Shown here in pieces: positions 63,982-64,000 of a stretch of 64,000 nucleotides of DNA. The notes beneath the pieces were generated by a model, which was given only the letters and a program-made list of their open reading frames with translations, did not search any database and had not been told where the DNA came from. Made by a program: the position numbers and the translations under genes. The stretch spans positions 71,892,408 to 71,956,407 of the forward strand of contig JAYGXS010000004.1 of assembly GCA_036362985.1 (NCBI GenBank). The letters run 5' to 3'. The stretch comes from Ligula intestinalis. Taxonomy: Eukaryota; Platyhelminthes; Cestoda; Diphyllobothriidea; Diphyllobothriidae. Positions within the stretch are counted from its first letter, which is position 1, and every line of letters begins with the position of its first letter.

Positions 63982-64000
63982 GTGGTGATGATGATGATGA
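63785..64000 (+). mobile_element. Hammerhead SINE copy running into a trinucleotide repeat at the window edge
   Basis: Upstream module (tcatcaacgagcgtcaatat), tRNA-like head (catggctcaaaatttagagc), then gactgg followed by (atg)n at 63953-64000 where ctgatgatgg is expected. The ribozyme core is replaced by the repeat; the rest is cut by the window end. Confidence 0.72.

Overview
The window looks like invertebrate animal DNA: long AT-rich introns, small exons with GT..AG borders, no bacterial-style gene packing, one 400-base assembly gap, and very dense retroelement debris. The mixture of Penelope-like elements (PLEs) with GIY-YIG endonucleases and a tRNA-headed short element carrying a hammerhead ribozyme fold would suit a flatworm, perhaps a tapeworm or fluke. 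That placement is inference from repeat types, not from a marker gene.

Two host genes can be read, both on the + strand and arranged head to tail. They are paralogous Rho guanine nucleotide exchange factors of the ephexin type, with domain order DH, PH, SH3. Paralogue 1 enters from the left with its last seven coding exons (415 to 20155). Paralogue 2 has at least ten coding exons (38511 to 61995) and ends with a complete C-terminus. The seven exons shared by both have the same lengths (202, 96, 176, 369 or 357, 80, 105, 209 bases) and the same phases, so the pair is a tandem gene duplication. The N-terminal exons and promoter of paralogue 2 were not found; they may lie between 20 and 38 kb or in the gap at 37182-37581. 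The only other recognisable host coding sequence is a 40-codon N-terminal piece of an FTSJ1/TRM7 tRNA 2'-O-methyltransferase at 28635.

Introns and the intergenic stretch are filled with mobile DNA. At least five PLE lineages (called A to E here) are present. Copy A at 3065-6145 is nearly complete: reverse transcriptase plus GIY-YIG domain, flanked by pseudo-LTR direct repeats that each hold a hammerhead ribozyme fold, with one in-frame stop near the 3' end of the ORF. The other copies are 5' truncated, and six loci are head-to-head pairs in which two truncated copies of one lineage abut at their broken 5' ends with their 3' ends facing outward. One pair (55499-56906) is bounded by an exact 13-base target duplication, so it entered as one event. 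Non-autonomous elements include a tRNA-headed SINE with an embedded hammerhead (about 18 copies), a second tRNA-like repeat family, a 576-base inverted-repeat element with an 8-base duplication, two pogo/Tigger-like TA elements and long foldback elements.

The two most interesting observations are the shared hammerhead fold across PLE lineages and the SINE, and the outward-facing PLE pairs, which suggest reverse transcription primed from both ends of one target break. All structure calls were made by eye; no folding, alignment or database search was run.
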